This document shows positions 1 to 6,675 of a DNA stretch of 17,990 nucleotides, one piece after another. A program made the position numbers and the translations under genes. A model generated the notes under the pieces. It had not been told where the DNA came from. It did not search any database and saw only the letters and a list, made by a program, of their open reading frames with translations. Numbering within the stretch: position 1 is the stretch's first letter; the number at the start of each line of letters is the position of its first letter. Location of the stretch: contig CAAFZT010000055.1 in assembly GCA_900767605.1 (NCBI GenBank), positions 1-17,990 of the forward strand, in the 5' to 3' direction. The stretch comes from Bacilli bacterium (GTDB lineage: Bacteria > Bacillota_I > Bacilli_A > RFN20 > CAG-826).

Positions 1-107
1 AAGGCGATGAGTTCGAGCATGCTTTCCGTCCTTCCTAGGGCGATGCGCGACGATTTTCGGGAATCGTTCCATAATGGGAACCTCCTAGGTTATATATAAC
101 GAAAAAA
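1..107 (-). repeat. Copy A of a repeated toxin-like locus, cut by the window edge
   Basis: Read on the minus strand, this holds the 5' part of the same locus seen complete at 17376-17652. It has the TTTTTCGTTATATATAA box, an AGGAGG Shine-Dalgarno sequence, a leader ORF starting at 72 (MERFPKIVAHRPRKD...), a second Shine-Dalgarno AGGAAGG, and the first seven codons of the small hydrophobic ORF starting at 20 (MLELIAL). Bases 1-85 are identical, in inverted orientation, to 17893-17977 of copy C. The 12-base palindrome GTTATATATAAC lies at 89-100; the other two copies end in AAG, so full symmetry is not conserved. The rest of the locus lies outside the window. That this is a toxin gene is inference from architecture. 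Confidence 0.8.
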
Positions 108-195
108 ATTATTTTTTGCGAAATTATCTACAAAAGATTCGATTCCATCGAATAAAATTCATAAATTCTACATTTGTGAATGAGACAGAATGATG

Positions 196-234
196 AAAAA
201 AGAGCCTCTCTTTATTCCATAGAAGAAACTCTTT
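196..234 (-). terminator. Possible terminator of the Nudix gene
   Basis: Downstream of the Nudix stop on the minus strand, AAAGAG (229-234) can pair with CTCTTT (199-204), and the internal TTTCTT and AAAGA tracts extend the stem with bulges. A run of six U residues follows. The stem is weak and imperfect, so this is a moderate call. Confidence 0.4.
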
Positions 235-246
235 GATACGATTGAT

Positions 247-756
247 TTATTTGTTTGTCGATAGACTCATGCGTCTTTTCCATAGGCCGTAACTGGCGTT
301 CCCGGGCGCTGGCGGGAACAAGATGGCACCCGCCTCTTCTAATTTCGTCCAACGTCCTTCGTCGATTTCTTTCGAGAGGCGAAGGGGCTGTTTTTTGGTT
401 TTGGCAAAGAACCCAATCATCAGGTTTCCGTTTAAGGGGTAGGAGAAGGTGGCTTCTAGATGAAGTTCCTCTAATTCGAGGCCCAACTCTTCTTTTACTT
501 CACGTCGAAAAGCTTCTTCCGCGGTTTCATTGGGCTTCATATATCCCGCGGGAAGCGTCCAGTAGATGGGGGAAAGATAATTTTGCTTTAAAGTAACGAT
601 TTCTCCATCTTCGTTTTCGATGAGCCCGATGACGCAGGTGGAGAAGGAATCAAAATAGTATCGGCGGCATTCGAGGCAATAGGGGACTTTTCCGTCGTCT
701 CCGGCATCCTTGAGGGTGAGGAGTTGACCGCAATGGGGGCAGTAAGAATAATGCAT
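247..756 (-). CDS. Nudix hydrolase with N-terminal zinc ribbon
   Basis: Nudix enzymes cleave nucleoside diphosphates linked to another moiety. The zinc-ribbon-plus-Nudix arrangement is that of NudC-type NAD(H) pyrophosphatases and related proteins, but the exact substrate cannot be read here. From the ATG at 756 the protein has 169 residues. A CPHC...CLEC zinc ribbon comes first (residues about 6-30), then a perfect Nudix box at about 71-93 (GX5EX7REVKEELGL), with the metal-binding REVKEE intact. An in-frame TTG at 783 would add nine residues, but it lies upstream of a TATAAT box at 763-768 and has no ribosome binding site, so ATG 756 is preferred. That ATG is six bases after the TATAAT, predicting a leaderless mRNA. 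The gene is divergent from the ATP-grasp gene and shares its control region. Confidence 0.88.
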   Translation of the reverse strand: MHYSYCPHCGQLLTLKDAGDDGKVPYCLECRRYYFDSFSTCVIGLIENEDGEIVTLKQNYLSPIYWTLPAGYMKPNETAEEAFRREVKEELGLELEELHLEATFSYPLNGNLMIGFFAKTKKQPLRLSKEIDEGRWTKLEEAGAILFPPAPGNASYGLWKRRMSLSTNK

Positions 757-762
757 GGCTCC

Positions 763-768
763 ATTATA
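763..768 (-). promoter_or_regulatory. -10 box of the Nudix gene, leaderless start
   Basis: TATAAT on the minus strand is followed by GGAGCC and then the ATG at 756. Initiation about seven bases after the box would fall on or next to the ATG. The best -35 is a poor ATGACC at 19-base spacing. Confidence 0.55.
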
Positions 769-801
769 GGAGCGGAAGTTCAAACGAGGTCATTTTTTAC
801 G

Positions 802-817
802 ATGTAAACGCTTTTAC
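802..817. promoter_or_regulatory. CcpA/LacI-like operator between divergent genes
   Basis: ATGTAAACGCTTTTAC is a near-palindrome with the central CG of LacI-family operators. It fits the catabolite-responsive element pattern TGWNANCGNTNWCA with one mismatch (T where C is expected near the right end). It lies between the divergent Nudix and ATP-grasp genes, just upstream of the ATP-grasp -10 region, where repressor binding would hinder transcription. An outer inverted pair, CATTTTTT (791-798) and AAAAAATG (821-828), surrounds it. No regulator gene is in the window, so CcpA control is inference. Confidence 0.45.
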
Positions 818-839
818 GACAAAAAATGGTGACAGGGTG

Positions 840-845
840 TATAGT
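840..845 (+). promoter_or_regulatory. -10 box of the ATP-grasp gene, leaderless start
   Basis: TATAGT is followed by six bases (GGCCTT) and the ATG at 852. The best -35 is ACGACA at 816-821 with 18-base spacing. No Shine-Dalgarno sequence is present, so a leaderless mRNA is predicted. The box also shows that the GTG at 837 is not the start codon. Confidence 0.55.
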
Positions 846-851
846 GGCCTT

Positions 852-2075
852 ATGAAGAATTTCGTGTTTATTTCTCCCAATTTCCCCCGCCGATATTACC
901 TCTGGTGCGAAGCCTTGGCCCGTCGGGGCGTCCGAGTGCTAGGAATTGGAGATACGCCGTGGAATCAATGCGAAAAGCGCCTTCGGGATTGCCTAACGGA
1001 TTACGTTTATGTTCCAAACATGAACGTTTATGCAGATATGAGCAAAGCCCTTGCTTCCTTGATCCAAAAATATGGCCCCATCGATGGACTAGAATCCAAC
1101 AATGAATGGTGGCTGCCAACGGATGCGAAGCTTCGTGAGGAATTTGATATCCCCGGCCTTCGTCCCCAAGAACTAGAAGCGATGAACCATAAGTCGAAGA
1201 TGAAGGAACGTTTTCAGCAAGGTGGGGCCAAAACCATTCGATATGTGCTGCTAAATTCCCAAAAGGATTTAGATAAGGCCCTTGAGTTCGCTTCTCAAGT
1301 CGGATACCCCCTCTTCGTCAAACCCGACTGCGGGGTTGGAGCAAGCGAATCCTATCGGTTGAAGGACGAAGCCTCCCTTCGTGCTTTCTTTGCCAAACCC
1401 CTTGACGTCCCCCATATTTTGGAAGAATTCGTGGATGGGAAGATTGTTTCTTTTGATGGAATTTGCGACGCCCAAAGCAACTGCGTCTTCGTGACGACCG
1501 ATCACTTCCCTACCCCCATCGCCGATGTCGTCAACCAAAAGCTCGACTATTATTATTTTGATAACCCCATTTCTCTTCCCATGAAAGATTTGGATGAAAA
1601 AGCCTTTGAAGAAACGGGAAGAAAGGTCGTCAAGGCCTTTGGTATAACCAAACGCTGCTTCCACATCGAATTCTTTGTTTTGAACCAAGCCAAAGAAGGC
1701 TTAGGAGAAAAAGGCGACTTCGTGGCTCTAGAATGCAACATGCGCGCTCCAGGAGGAGATACCCCCGATCTTATGAATTTCGGTTCGTCTTGCTCCGTTT
1801 ACGATATCTTTGCCGACGTCTTTTTGGACCGCCCCATTTCGTTAGATCCTAGGGCAAAATGCTATTATGCCTTTGCCTCCCACCGTCGCGATTGCTACAG
1901 CTACCAACATAGCCTAGAAGAAGTTTTCCAAAAATACGGGGATAAAATCGTCCAATGGGGCCGCTACCCCAAAGGCCTTGCCGATGCGATGTGCGATTTG
2001 TATTTTGATGCGAAGTTCGAACGTTTTGAAGATGGCCTTGCCTTCGATGCGTTCTTAAGAGAGAAGAAGCATTAA
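852..2075 (+). CDS. ATP-grasp carboxylate-amine/thiol ligase family protein
   Basis: ATP-grasp enzymes activate a carboxylate as an acylphosphate and join it to an amine or thiol; the substrates here are unknown. The protein has 407 residues from the ATG at 852, chosen over the GTG at 837 because that GTG overlaps the promoter. An N-terminal Rossmann-like pre-ATP domain starts MKNFVFISPNFPRRYYLW. The ATP-binding segment includes GYPLFVKPDCGVGAS (about residues 152-166), then the hinge-like HILEEFVDG. The Mg/ATP site is HIEFF...VALECNMRAPGGDTPD, with the Glu and Asn that coordinate metal in the family. It resembles carbamoyl-phosphate-synthase/biotin-carboxylase-type ligases. The stop overlaps the end of the convergent lipoprotein gene by four bases. 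Confidence 0.82.
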   Translation: MKNFVFISPNFPRRYYLWCEALARRGVRVLGIGDTPWNQCEKRLRDCLTDYVYVPNMNVYADMSKALASLIQKYGPIDGLESNNEWWLPTDAKLREEFDIPGLRPQELEAMNHKSKMKERFQQGGAKTIRYVLLNSQKDLDKALEFASQVGYPLFVKPDCGVGASESYRLKDEASLRAFFAKPLDVPHILEEFVDGKIVSFDGICDAQSNCVFVTTDHFPTPIADVVNQKLDYYYFDNPISLPMKDLDEKAFEETGRKVVKAFGITKRCFHIEFFVLNQAKEGLGEKGDFVALECNMRAPGGDTPDLMNFGSSCSVYDIFADVFLDRPISLDPRAKCYYAFASHRRDCYSYQHSLEEVFQKYGDKIVQWGRYPKGLADAMCDLYFDAKFERFEDGLAFDAFLREKKH

Positions 2076-2797
2076 TTCAGCGTATAACCCGCTTTTAAAA
2101 TTTTTTCCTGCTCGGAGGAGCTCGCTTTGCTATATTCAAAAATCGCCGAAGGGGATTCTTTTTGAATGGATTCCTGAACAAAGGAGGCCCGTTTATCACT
2201 ACCATTATCCACCAGATAAGGGAAAGAGGGGTTCTTTTCCCGGAACGTCAAGAACGCGTCCGCATTTTGGAATAAATAAAGGTTGGACCGATGGACTTGT
2301 GAAAAAAGATATGTCGAAAACGCGTAAGGGGAATAGGCGTTATTTTGCATGGATAGAACCGCCGAGGTTTTGTTAGAAATTATCGTCCCAAAAGGAGTTC
2401 CGACCTTGGAGGCGGAAATCCCTAATTCCGGATAAGCCTTCTCCAAGTCGTTAAAAAAAGGGGATAACGCGGCGTTAGAAACGCGGTAGCAACTAATCGA
2501 GGTTTTGCCCAAAAAATAAGCGAGGGGCTCTTCAATTTTCTTGCAATGACTGCAAGAAGAGGAGTCCGCATAAAGAAAAAAAGATTCGTTGTTTTCGATT
2601 AATCGCGTCGCCGTATCAAAATCCAGGGTTCGCGTTACCTCGTTTAAGTCAAAATCTTCTAAACGGGGATCGATGTCCCCGTTTTGCGTTAACGATGGCA
2701 CGCCTTCTTCATAATGAAAATCGGGGACGATTTGCTTCGATGGCCCCAAAGAACAAGAAGTAAGGGATAGAAAGAGAAGAAGCGTCCTTTTTTTCAT
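2072..2797 (-). CDS. Lipoprotein with thioredoxin-like CxxC domain
   Basis: This is a predicted exported lipoprotein of 241 residues. A short lipoprotein signal (MKKR, hydrophobic stretch, lipobox LTSC) would put the lipid on Cys15. After a linker, residues about 60-140 look like a thioredoxin fold: FFLYADSSSCSHC carries a C82-S-H-C85 active-site motif just after a beta strand, and VGTPFGTI (about 132-139) matches the cis-proline region. This suggests disulfide or reductant chemistry at the outer face of the membrane, though the SH dipeptide is not one assigned to a known enzyme class. The C-terminal 90 residues are not recognised. The gene is divergent from ppa. The ATG follows a TATAAT box by seven bases without a Shine-Dalgarno sequence, predicting a leaderless transcript. 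Confidence 0.78.
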   Translation of the reverse strand: MKKRTLLLFLSLTSCSLGPSKQIVPDFHYEEGVPSLTQNGDIDPRLEDFDLNEVTRTLDFDTATRLIENNESFFLYADSSSCSHCKKIEEPLAYFLGKTSISCYRVSNAALSPFFNDLEKAYPELGISASKVGTPFGTIISNKTSAVLSMQNNAYSPYAFSTYLFSQVHRSNLYLFQNADAFLTFREKNPSFPYLVDNGSDKRASFVQESIQKESPSAIFEYSKASSSEQEKILKAGYTLN

Positions 2798-2804
2798 GCC
2801 GTTT

Positions 2805-2810
2805 ATTATA
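2805..2810 (-). promoter_or_regulatory. -10 box of the lipoprotein gene, leaderless start
   Basis: TATAAT on the minus strand is followed by seven bases (AAACGGC) and the ATG at 2797. No recognisable -35 is present, only a pyrimidine-rich tract upstream. Confidence 0.5.
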
Positions 2811-2860
2811 AGAAGAAAAGGAAGAAAGCGGTATCGGAGTGTTTTTAGGAATAAATGCGT

Positions 2861-2890
2861 TACAATAGGCCCAGAAAATATTTCTAGGAG
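2861..2890 (+). promoter_or_regulatory. ppa -10 box and ribosome binding site
   Basis: TACAAT (2861-2866) is the likely -10 box, with no good -35. The start site would fall near 2873, giving a short leader that contains AGGAG (2886-2890) six bases before the ATG. This is a conventional leader, unlike most promoter-proximal genes in this window. Confidence 0.5.
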
Positions 2891-2896
2891 ACGAAC

Positions 2897-3436
2897 ATGA
2901 ACATTCTACACGCGATATCTAAATCCCGTATTACCCCCGAACACTTCCTTGCCTGCGTGGAAATTCCCGCGGGAAGCAAGAACAAATATGAACTTGACGT
3001 GGAAACGGGAGCCCTCATTTTGGACCGCATTCTTTATACGGCGACCCATTACCCCCAAAACTATGGTTTTATTCCGCGGACTTGGAGCTTAGACGAGGAC
3101 CCTCTCGACGTCTTGGTCATCTGCTCCCAGCCCATTGTTCCAATGTCACTCGTCCGCGCTTATCCCGTTGCCGTTTTAAACATGATCGATTCAGGGGAAG
3201 TAGACCAAAAAATCATCGCGATTGCCGAGAACGATCCCTTGTACAACACGTACCATTCTCTTCACGAACTTCCTCCTCATATCGTCGAGGAAATCTCCCA
3301 TTTCTTCCAGCATTATAAAGAACTCGAACACGGCAAAGACACCATCATCGAAGGGGTTCGCGGTTCCCAATACGCCAAACAAGTCGTCGCGGAAGCGATT
3401 GAACGTTATAACCAAAAATTTCCGGATAAGAAATAA
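2897..3436 (+). CDS. ppa: Soluble family I inorganic pyrophosphatase
   Basis: This cytoplasmic enzyme hydrolyses pyrophosphate to two phosphates, pulling DNA, RNA and protein synthesis forward. Its 179 residues match the usual bacterial length. Family residues are clear: VEIPAGSKNKYE (about 21-32), YPQNYGFIPRT (about 52-62) and the metal-binding segment DEDPLDVLV (D66, D68, D71). The second residue of that motif is Glu, where the common signature has Ser, Gly, Asp or Asn. The three metal-binding aspartates are kept, so activity is expected. The start is supported by AGGAG six bases upstream. The gene stands alone, divergent from the lipoprotein and convergent with rqcH, whose stop is 11 bases away. 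Confidence 0.95.
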   Translation: MNILHAISKSRITPEHFLACVEIPAGSKNKYELDVETGALILDRILYTATHYPQNYGFIPRTWSLDEDPLDVLVICSQPIVPMSLVRAYPVAVLNMIDSGEVDQKIIAIAENDPLYNTYHSLHELPPHIVEEISHFFQHYKELEHGKDTIIEGVRGSQYAKQVVAEAIERYNQKFPDKK

Positions 3437-3454
3437 GCGTTCCTGCTTTATTTT
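3431..3454. terminator. Possible bidirectional terminator between ppa and rqcH
   Basis: AAATAAGC and GCTTTATTTT flank the six-base loop GTTCCT and can pair with one bulged base. A- and T-rich tracts on both sides would serve either strand. It spans both stop codons. The stem is short, so this is tentative. Confidence 0.35.
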
Positions 3455-4857
3455 GTTTGCCACTTTCTCGCCTTCAAGTAGGCTTCTTTGGCTTTGGGAC
3501 TCACTTGCCTAAAATAGGCGCTTTGATAGGTTCTGACGATCGCTTGCCCTTTGACGTTGCCACGTCGTATGTTTTTATGCGGGGTATATAGGACTTCGCC
3601 CTCTTCGCGGGAGGAGGCCAAAAGACACAATTCACAGGCAAGCGTGATTTCTTCGTTATTGGGATTTTCTTTTTGAAGGATCAAATGGGCTCCATGCCCC
3701 TCTTTAACGTGGAACCATAGGTAATCGCTTTTCGTTAGAAGCAAGAAGGAGAGGAAGTCGTTTTGGGAAGCATTTTTTCCAAAAACATAATAAACCCCGC
3801 CCTCTTCAACAGAATAAGGGTGAATCGCATTCCCACTTAACGGGGTCTTGAGCCCTTTCTTTTTATTTCCCGTTTCTTCTAATCCATATTCCTTGGACAA
3901 TTTTTCTAGCATCGCTTCGTCACAGGAATCAAGGTTTTGGACAAGAAGACGATATTCCTCGGCTTCTTTGACTGCCTCTTCTAAATATTTTTCGGCTTGG
4001 GCTAGGGTCGCCTTGGCTTTTTTGGCTCGACGAAAGAAATTTTCCGCGTTGGAAACAAGGTTTCGCGAAGGGTCAAGAGGAACGGAAACCCCATAGACGT
4101 CCATGGACCCCGTTTCGGGATGGATGGAATCCATGTTCATGTAGATGTAGTTGCCATATTCCCCGTCATCTAGATGGGCTTTGGCTTTTTCGATATCTTG
4201 GGCGATCGATTTTTCTTTTCGCCTCAATGACTTTTCTTTCGTCGTGCAATAACGATATAAGTGGCTGAACCGCGTTTTCTTTCGCTTTTCCTTCAATTTG
4301 GCTTCTTTTTCGATGCAAATTTTTTGATAGGCATCTTCGTCAAAAGGAAGGGGGACGTAGGTCAAAGAATCGTTTTTTAGAGGCGGTTCATACTGAATGC
4401 CACGGAAAAGTGGACGGGGATCCGTGATGAGGTTGGTTCGCAAAGCTCCTAATACCTTTTTGGATTCATCAAGCAAAACAAGGTTGGCTTTGGTGGGGAT
4501 CAGTTCTGCGATGAGATAGAGGGTAATCTCGCGAAAGATGGAATCCACCGCCTTTAATTCGAAGCCAAGAACGCGGTCCTCGTTGACGCAAAAAACACGT
4601 TCGATCACCGCGTTGGATACCTCTTTCCTTAATAACATCGAAAAGGACGTAGATAAAGAAACGACGTCCATGGGGGAAGAGGAAAGATAAACATAAGGAT
4701 CCCCCGAATTCAAAACGAAATTCAATCGCCCGGAAGAAGAGAGGCCAAACGAAAAAACATCGGAATCGTATTGAACGATTTTGCTAAGGCGTTGCCCCTT
4801 TAAGCGGCTGGAGTAAATCGAAGCCAGGGATTGAATTTGACTTTCTTTGAGTGCCAT
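3448..4857 (-). CDS. rqcH: Ribosome quality control factor, NFACT/RqcH family
   Basis: RqcH binds stalled 50S subunits carrying peptidyl-tRNA and recruits tRNA-Ala, adding alanine tails that mark the nascent chain for degradation. The protein has 469 residues from the ATG at 4857. The N-terminal NFACT-N domain contains the family's DR motif (FCVNEDRVLGFEL; D94-R95 from this start), needed for tRNA recruitment in characterised members. A charged, coiled-coil-like middle follows (about 200-330). The C-terminal NFACT-R domain has the typical LWFHVKEGHGAHLIL and YTPHKNIRRG segments. It is about 100 residues shorter than Bacillus RqcH, apparently in the middle and tail. An upstream ATG at 4866 overlaps the CATAAT box, so the inner ATG, seven bases after that box, is preferred and would be leaderless. 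Confidence 0.9.
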   Translation of the reverse strand: MALKESQIQSLASIYSSRLKGQRLSKIVQYDSDVFSFGLSSSGRLNFVLNSGDPYVYLSSSPMDVVSLSTSFSMLLRKEVSNAVIERVFCVNEDRVLGFELKAVDSIFREITLYLIAELIPTKANLVLLDESKKVLGALRTNLITDPRPLFRGIQYEPPLKNDSLTYVPLPFDEDAYQKICIEKEAKLKEKRKKTRFSHLYRYCTTKEKSLRRKEKSIAQDIEKAKAHLDDGEYGNYIYMNMDSIHPETGSMDVYGVSVPLDPSRNLVSNAENFFRRAKKAKATLAQAEKYLEEAVKEAEEYRLLVQNLDSCDEAMLEKLSKEYGLEETGNKKKGLKTPLSGNAIHPYSVEEGGVYYVFGKNASQNDFLSFLLLTKSDYLWFHVKEGHGAHLILQKENPNNEEITLACELCLLASSREEGEVLYTPHKNIRRGNVKGQAIVRTYQSAYFRQVSPKAKEAYLKARKWQTK

Positions 4858-4864
4858 GGAAAGC

Positions 4865-4873
4865 ATTATGCCA
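4865..4873 (-). promoter_or_regulatory. Extended -10 promoter of rqcH, leaderless start
   Basis: Minus-strand TGG-CATAAT matches an extended -10 (TGn before the hexamer). Seven bases separate the hexamer from the ATG at 4857. The outer ATG at 4866 lies inside the hexamer and cannot be used by a transcript from this promoter. Confidence 0.5.
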
Positions 4874-5075
4874 CAAAGTGGGCTCCAATTATGTTCTTTG
4901 GCTCAAAATTAAATTGCTTTCTTTACCATTTTTTGAAAAAAACGGCGACGAAATAGCTCGGGGGGCCAATGGAACAAGACAAAACGGGTTTAATAGATAG
5001 CGCCTCCGAAGCAAATCTACATAAAATATTGCTATAAATTCGAAAAACTAAGAAACGATCGAATGGATTTCTTCC

Positions 5076-5089
5076 TCGTTTGCAAACGA
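5076..5089. repeat. Perfect 14-base palindrome, possible operator
   Basis: TCGTTTGCAAACGA is self-complementary over all 14 bases. The half-site GCAAACGAA recurs at 5141-5149. Such symmetry in a non-coding gap suggests a dimeric DNA-binding protein, but no binding family is recognised. Confidence 0.4.
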
Positions 5090-5200
5090 AACTTCAGAAT
5101 GATTTTAAAAAATAATGCAGCCCCTAAAATCAATAAGAAAGCAAACGAACAAGAGTATACTGTTCGAAAATGGATAAACAATTGTACTGAGATGAACGTT

Positions 5201-5249
5201 TCATTGACTTGTCAATTTGCTAGACAATAATTAAAATGTAATTTGGAGG
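5201..5249 (+). promoter_or_regulatory. SigA-type promoter and ribosome binding site of the 5258 gene
   Basis: TTGTCA (5209-5214), a 17-base spacer and TAAAAT (5232-5237) make one of the few promoters here with both boxes. GGAGG (5245-5249) lies eight bases before the ATG at 5258. The -35 overlaps a small inverted repeat TTGAC-TT-GTCAA (5204-5215), a possible operator. Confidence 0.65.
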
Positions 5250-5257
5250 TCATCTAG

Positions 5258-5476
5258 ATGCATATGTCAAAGGTTTTCCGCAGCTTTGGTATCGCTCTAT
5301 CGCTTCTTTTTGTAGGGCTTTGCCTCCTTTCTGGCGCGATAATTCTTCGCGCAGATTTTGATATTCCAAATGCTTTGATCGCAGGGATGTGGGTGGATGG
5401 GATTGCCGTCGTCGGCTCTTTCATCGCAGCCTTTGTCCTTTCTCTCAAAGTTGATAAGAATAACGAAACAAAATAA
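5258..5476 (+). CDS. Small two-helix membrane protein, unknown
   Basis: This 72-residue protein has two predicted membrane helices: about residues 9-30 (FGIALSLLFVGLCLLSGAII) and 43-65 (GMWVDGIAVVGSFIAAFVLS). A short loop containing Asp residues separates them, and the C-terminal tail is charged (KVDKNNETK). The start is the ATG at 5258 because GGAGG sits eight bases upstream; an in-frame ATG at 5264 would leave a 14-base spacing. It is a single-gene unit with its own strong promoter and a palindrome-rich upstream region. No family is recognised and no function is assigned. Confidence 0.68.
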   Translation: MHMSKVFRSFGIALSLLFVGLCLLSGAIILRADFDIPNALIAGMWVDGIAVVGSFIAAFVLSLKVDKNNETK

Positions 5477-5530
5477 CAGGCAGGGACTAACTTAATTCCA
5501 ATCGTTCCCATCTAAGCAATGTTCAAAACA

Positions 5531-5539
5531 TGCTAGAAT
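5531..5539 (+). promoter_or_regulatory. Extended -10 promoter of the HD gene, leaderless start
   Basis: TGC-TAGAAT is an extended -10 box, and six bases (GGATCC) separate it from the ATG at 5546. No Shine-Dalgarno sequence lies upstream. Confidence 0.55.
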
Positions 5540-5545
5540 GGATCC

Positions 5546-6574
5546 ATGAGCATTTTAGAACCAGAAATTGAATTTTACGCGGGAGAATACCCCGCTTATT
5601 TAAGCAAGGCCATCGAAGCCAAAGCGATGAAACGCCTTCAAAAAGTAGGGATGCATTGCGGATTGGAATATACTTCCCTTGCCTATTTTGCTTCCGTAGA
5701 GCCTTATTCGCGTTACGCCCATTCCTTGGGGGTGGCGGAAATCATTCTCCATTTCGGGGGATCCAAGCAAGAAGTGCTTGCAGGCCTTTATCACGATATC
5801 GCTACCCCGGCCTTTTCCCATGTGATTGATTTTTTAGAAGGCGACCCCGTCAAACAAGAAGCGACGGAAGCTCCTACCCGCGCTTTATTGGAACACAATC
5901 CGGAAATTGTTTCGTTTTTGAAAGAAGAAGGATTAAAAGTCGAAGACGTCGCCGATTATCACCTTTATCCTCTTTGTGATAACGACGCGCCTTTATTGTC
6001 TGCTGACCGCTTGGAATACACCTTATCCAATTTCCTCCATTTCCATTTTTGCTCTCTTCAAGAAGCGCGTTCCCTCTATGAAGATTTACGGTTTGATTTT
6101 AACGATAAAGGGGAGAAGGAGATTGGCTTCCAAAGCCTAGAGAAAGCCAAGCGTTTTGGTTTATTAGCCCTCCAAAATTCCTTGATGTATTGCCGTGCCG
6201 AAGATCGTTACGCGATGAATCTATTGTCCAAAGTCCTTTCTCTTTACCTGGAGCAAGGCGTTTTAACGAAAGCGGATTTATGGACGGATGAAGACCAGGT
6301 GCTAGATAGAATCAAACAAAGCGGGCTCGTCTTGCCGTGGATGAGCTTCAGCGGGCTATATTGCGTGGAAGCGGGAGAGCGGAATCCCCAAAAGAAGGGG
6401 TACCTCTATAGCGAGACCATCTCGACCAAGAAGCGGTCTATCGATCCCTATGTCTTCGGGAAAGGCCGCTTATCTCGTTTAGACCCGGAATTCGCGTCGA
6501 TGCTTCATTATTTTCAGCAAACGACCTTTGACGTCTCCCTTTCCGGTTACAGCCTTTTCGACCCGCAAAAATAA
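5546..6574 (+). CDS. HD-domain phosphohydrolase (YwfO/dGTPase-like)
   Basis: HD enzymes use a His/Asp metal site to cleave phosphoester bonds. This 342-residue protein resembles the COG1078 group (Bacillus YwfO), whose studied members act on deoxynucleoside triphosphates. The metal ligands are visible in order: H59 in SRYAHSLGVAEI, H83-D84 in LAGLYHDIATPAFSH, and D154 in LSADRLEYTLSN. The SRxxHSLGV and HDIxxPAFSH signatures are diagnostic of this group. It is shorter than YwfO (about 430 residues), with a reduced C-terminal half. The gene is probably monocistronic: a structured region follows before gmk, which has its own -10. Substrate and regulation cannot be read from the sequence. Confidence 0.85.
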   Translation: MSILEPEIEFYAGEYPAYLSKAIEAKAMKRLQKVGMHCGLEYTSLAYFASVEPYSRYAHSLGVAEIILHFGGSKQEVLAGLYHDIATPAFSHVIDFLEGDPVKQEATEAPTRALLEHNPEIVSFLKEEGLKVEDVADYHLYPLCDNDAPLLSADRLEYTLSNFLHFHFCSLQEARSLYEDLRFDFNDKGEKEIGFQSLEKAKRFGLLALQNSLMYCRAEDRYAMNLLSKVLSLYLEQGVLTKADLWTDEDQVLDRIKQSGLVLPWMSFSGLYCVEAGERNPQKKGYLYSETISTKKRSIDPYVFGKGRLSRLDPEFASMLHYFQQTTFDVSLSGYSLFDPQK

Positions 6575-6582
6575 CGTCAGTC

Positions 6583-6655
6583 GAAGCGGTTTCATGGAAA
6601 AAAACCAAAAAGTATAAAAAACCGTCTCTTTTCTCTTTGCTTTTTGGTCCGCTTC
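6583..6655. repeat. Bulged long inverted repeat between the HD gene and gmk
   Basis: The right arm CTTTTTGGTCCGCTTC (6640-6655) pairs completely with two left segments, GAAGCGG (6583-6589) and ACCAAAAAG (6604-6612). The left segments are separated by 14 extra bases. The result is a 7-bp outer and a 9-bp inner stem with a one-sided 14-base bulge and a 27-base loop. The right arm ends five bases before the gmk -10 box, so the structure overlaps the -35 region. It could be a terminator-like or regulatory structure; no U-run follows. Confidence 0.55.
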
Positions 6656-6660
6656 ACGGC

Positions 6661-6666
6661 TAGAAT
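6661..6666 (+). promoter_or_regulatory. -10 box of gmk, very short leader
   Basis: TAGAAT lies nine bases before the ATG at 6676, predicting a leader of only two or three bases and no ribosome binding site. A possible -35 TTGCTT lies 18 bases upstream, within the inverted repeat. Confidence 0.5.
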
Positions 6667-6675
6667 ACCCCTAAT

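Larger units (their letters stand above)
4858..5257. other. Gene-free 400-base gap, AT-rich with palindromes
   Basis: No convincing gene is present. It holds the rqcH promoter at its left end and the promoter of the 5258 gene at its right. Between them lie a perfect 14-base palindrome TCGTTTGCAAACGA (5076-5089), a second copy of the half-site GCAAACGAA (5082-5090 and 5141-5149), and an inverted pair CGAACA/TGTTCG (5146-5151, 5161-5166) around a TATACT. A 22-codon ORF at 4969-5037 after a G-rich tract is the only ORF with a plausible start; it resembles nothing known. The base composition is more AT-rich than the flanking genes. Confidence 0.6.

Noticed and set aside
757..783. TTG start at 783 adding nine residues to the Nudix protein.
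   Set aside because: It lies upstream of the TATAAT box, has no Shine-Dalgarno sequence, and the added residues are not needed for the zinc ribbon.
837..851. GTG start at 837 for the ATP-grasp protein.
   Set aside because: It overlaps the likely -10 box TATAGT, and the protein family start fits MKNFVFIS at 852.
4969..5037. 22-codon ORF (MEQDKTGLIDSASEANLHKI...) after a G-rich tract.
   Set aside because: Too short, with no recognisable features and weak start signals; mentioned only within the gap annotation.
5146..5166. CGAACA/TGTTCG resembling a LexA (SOS) box.
   Set aside because: The spacing is nine bases rather than the four of the Firmicutes LexA site, so it does not fit.
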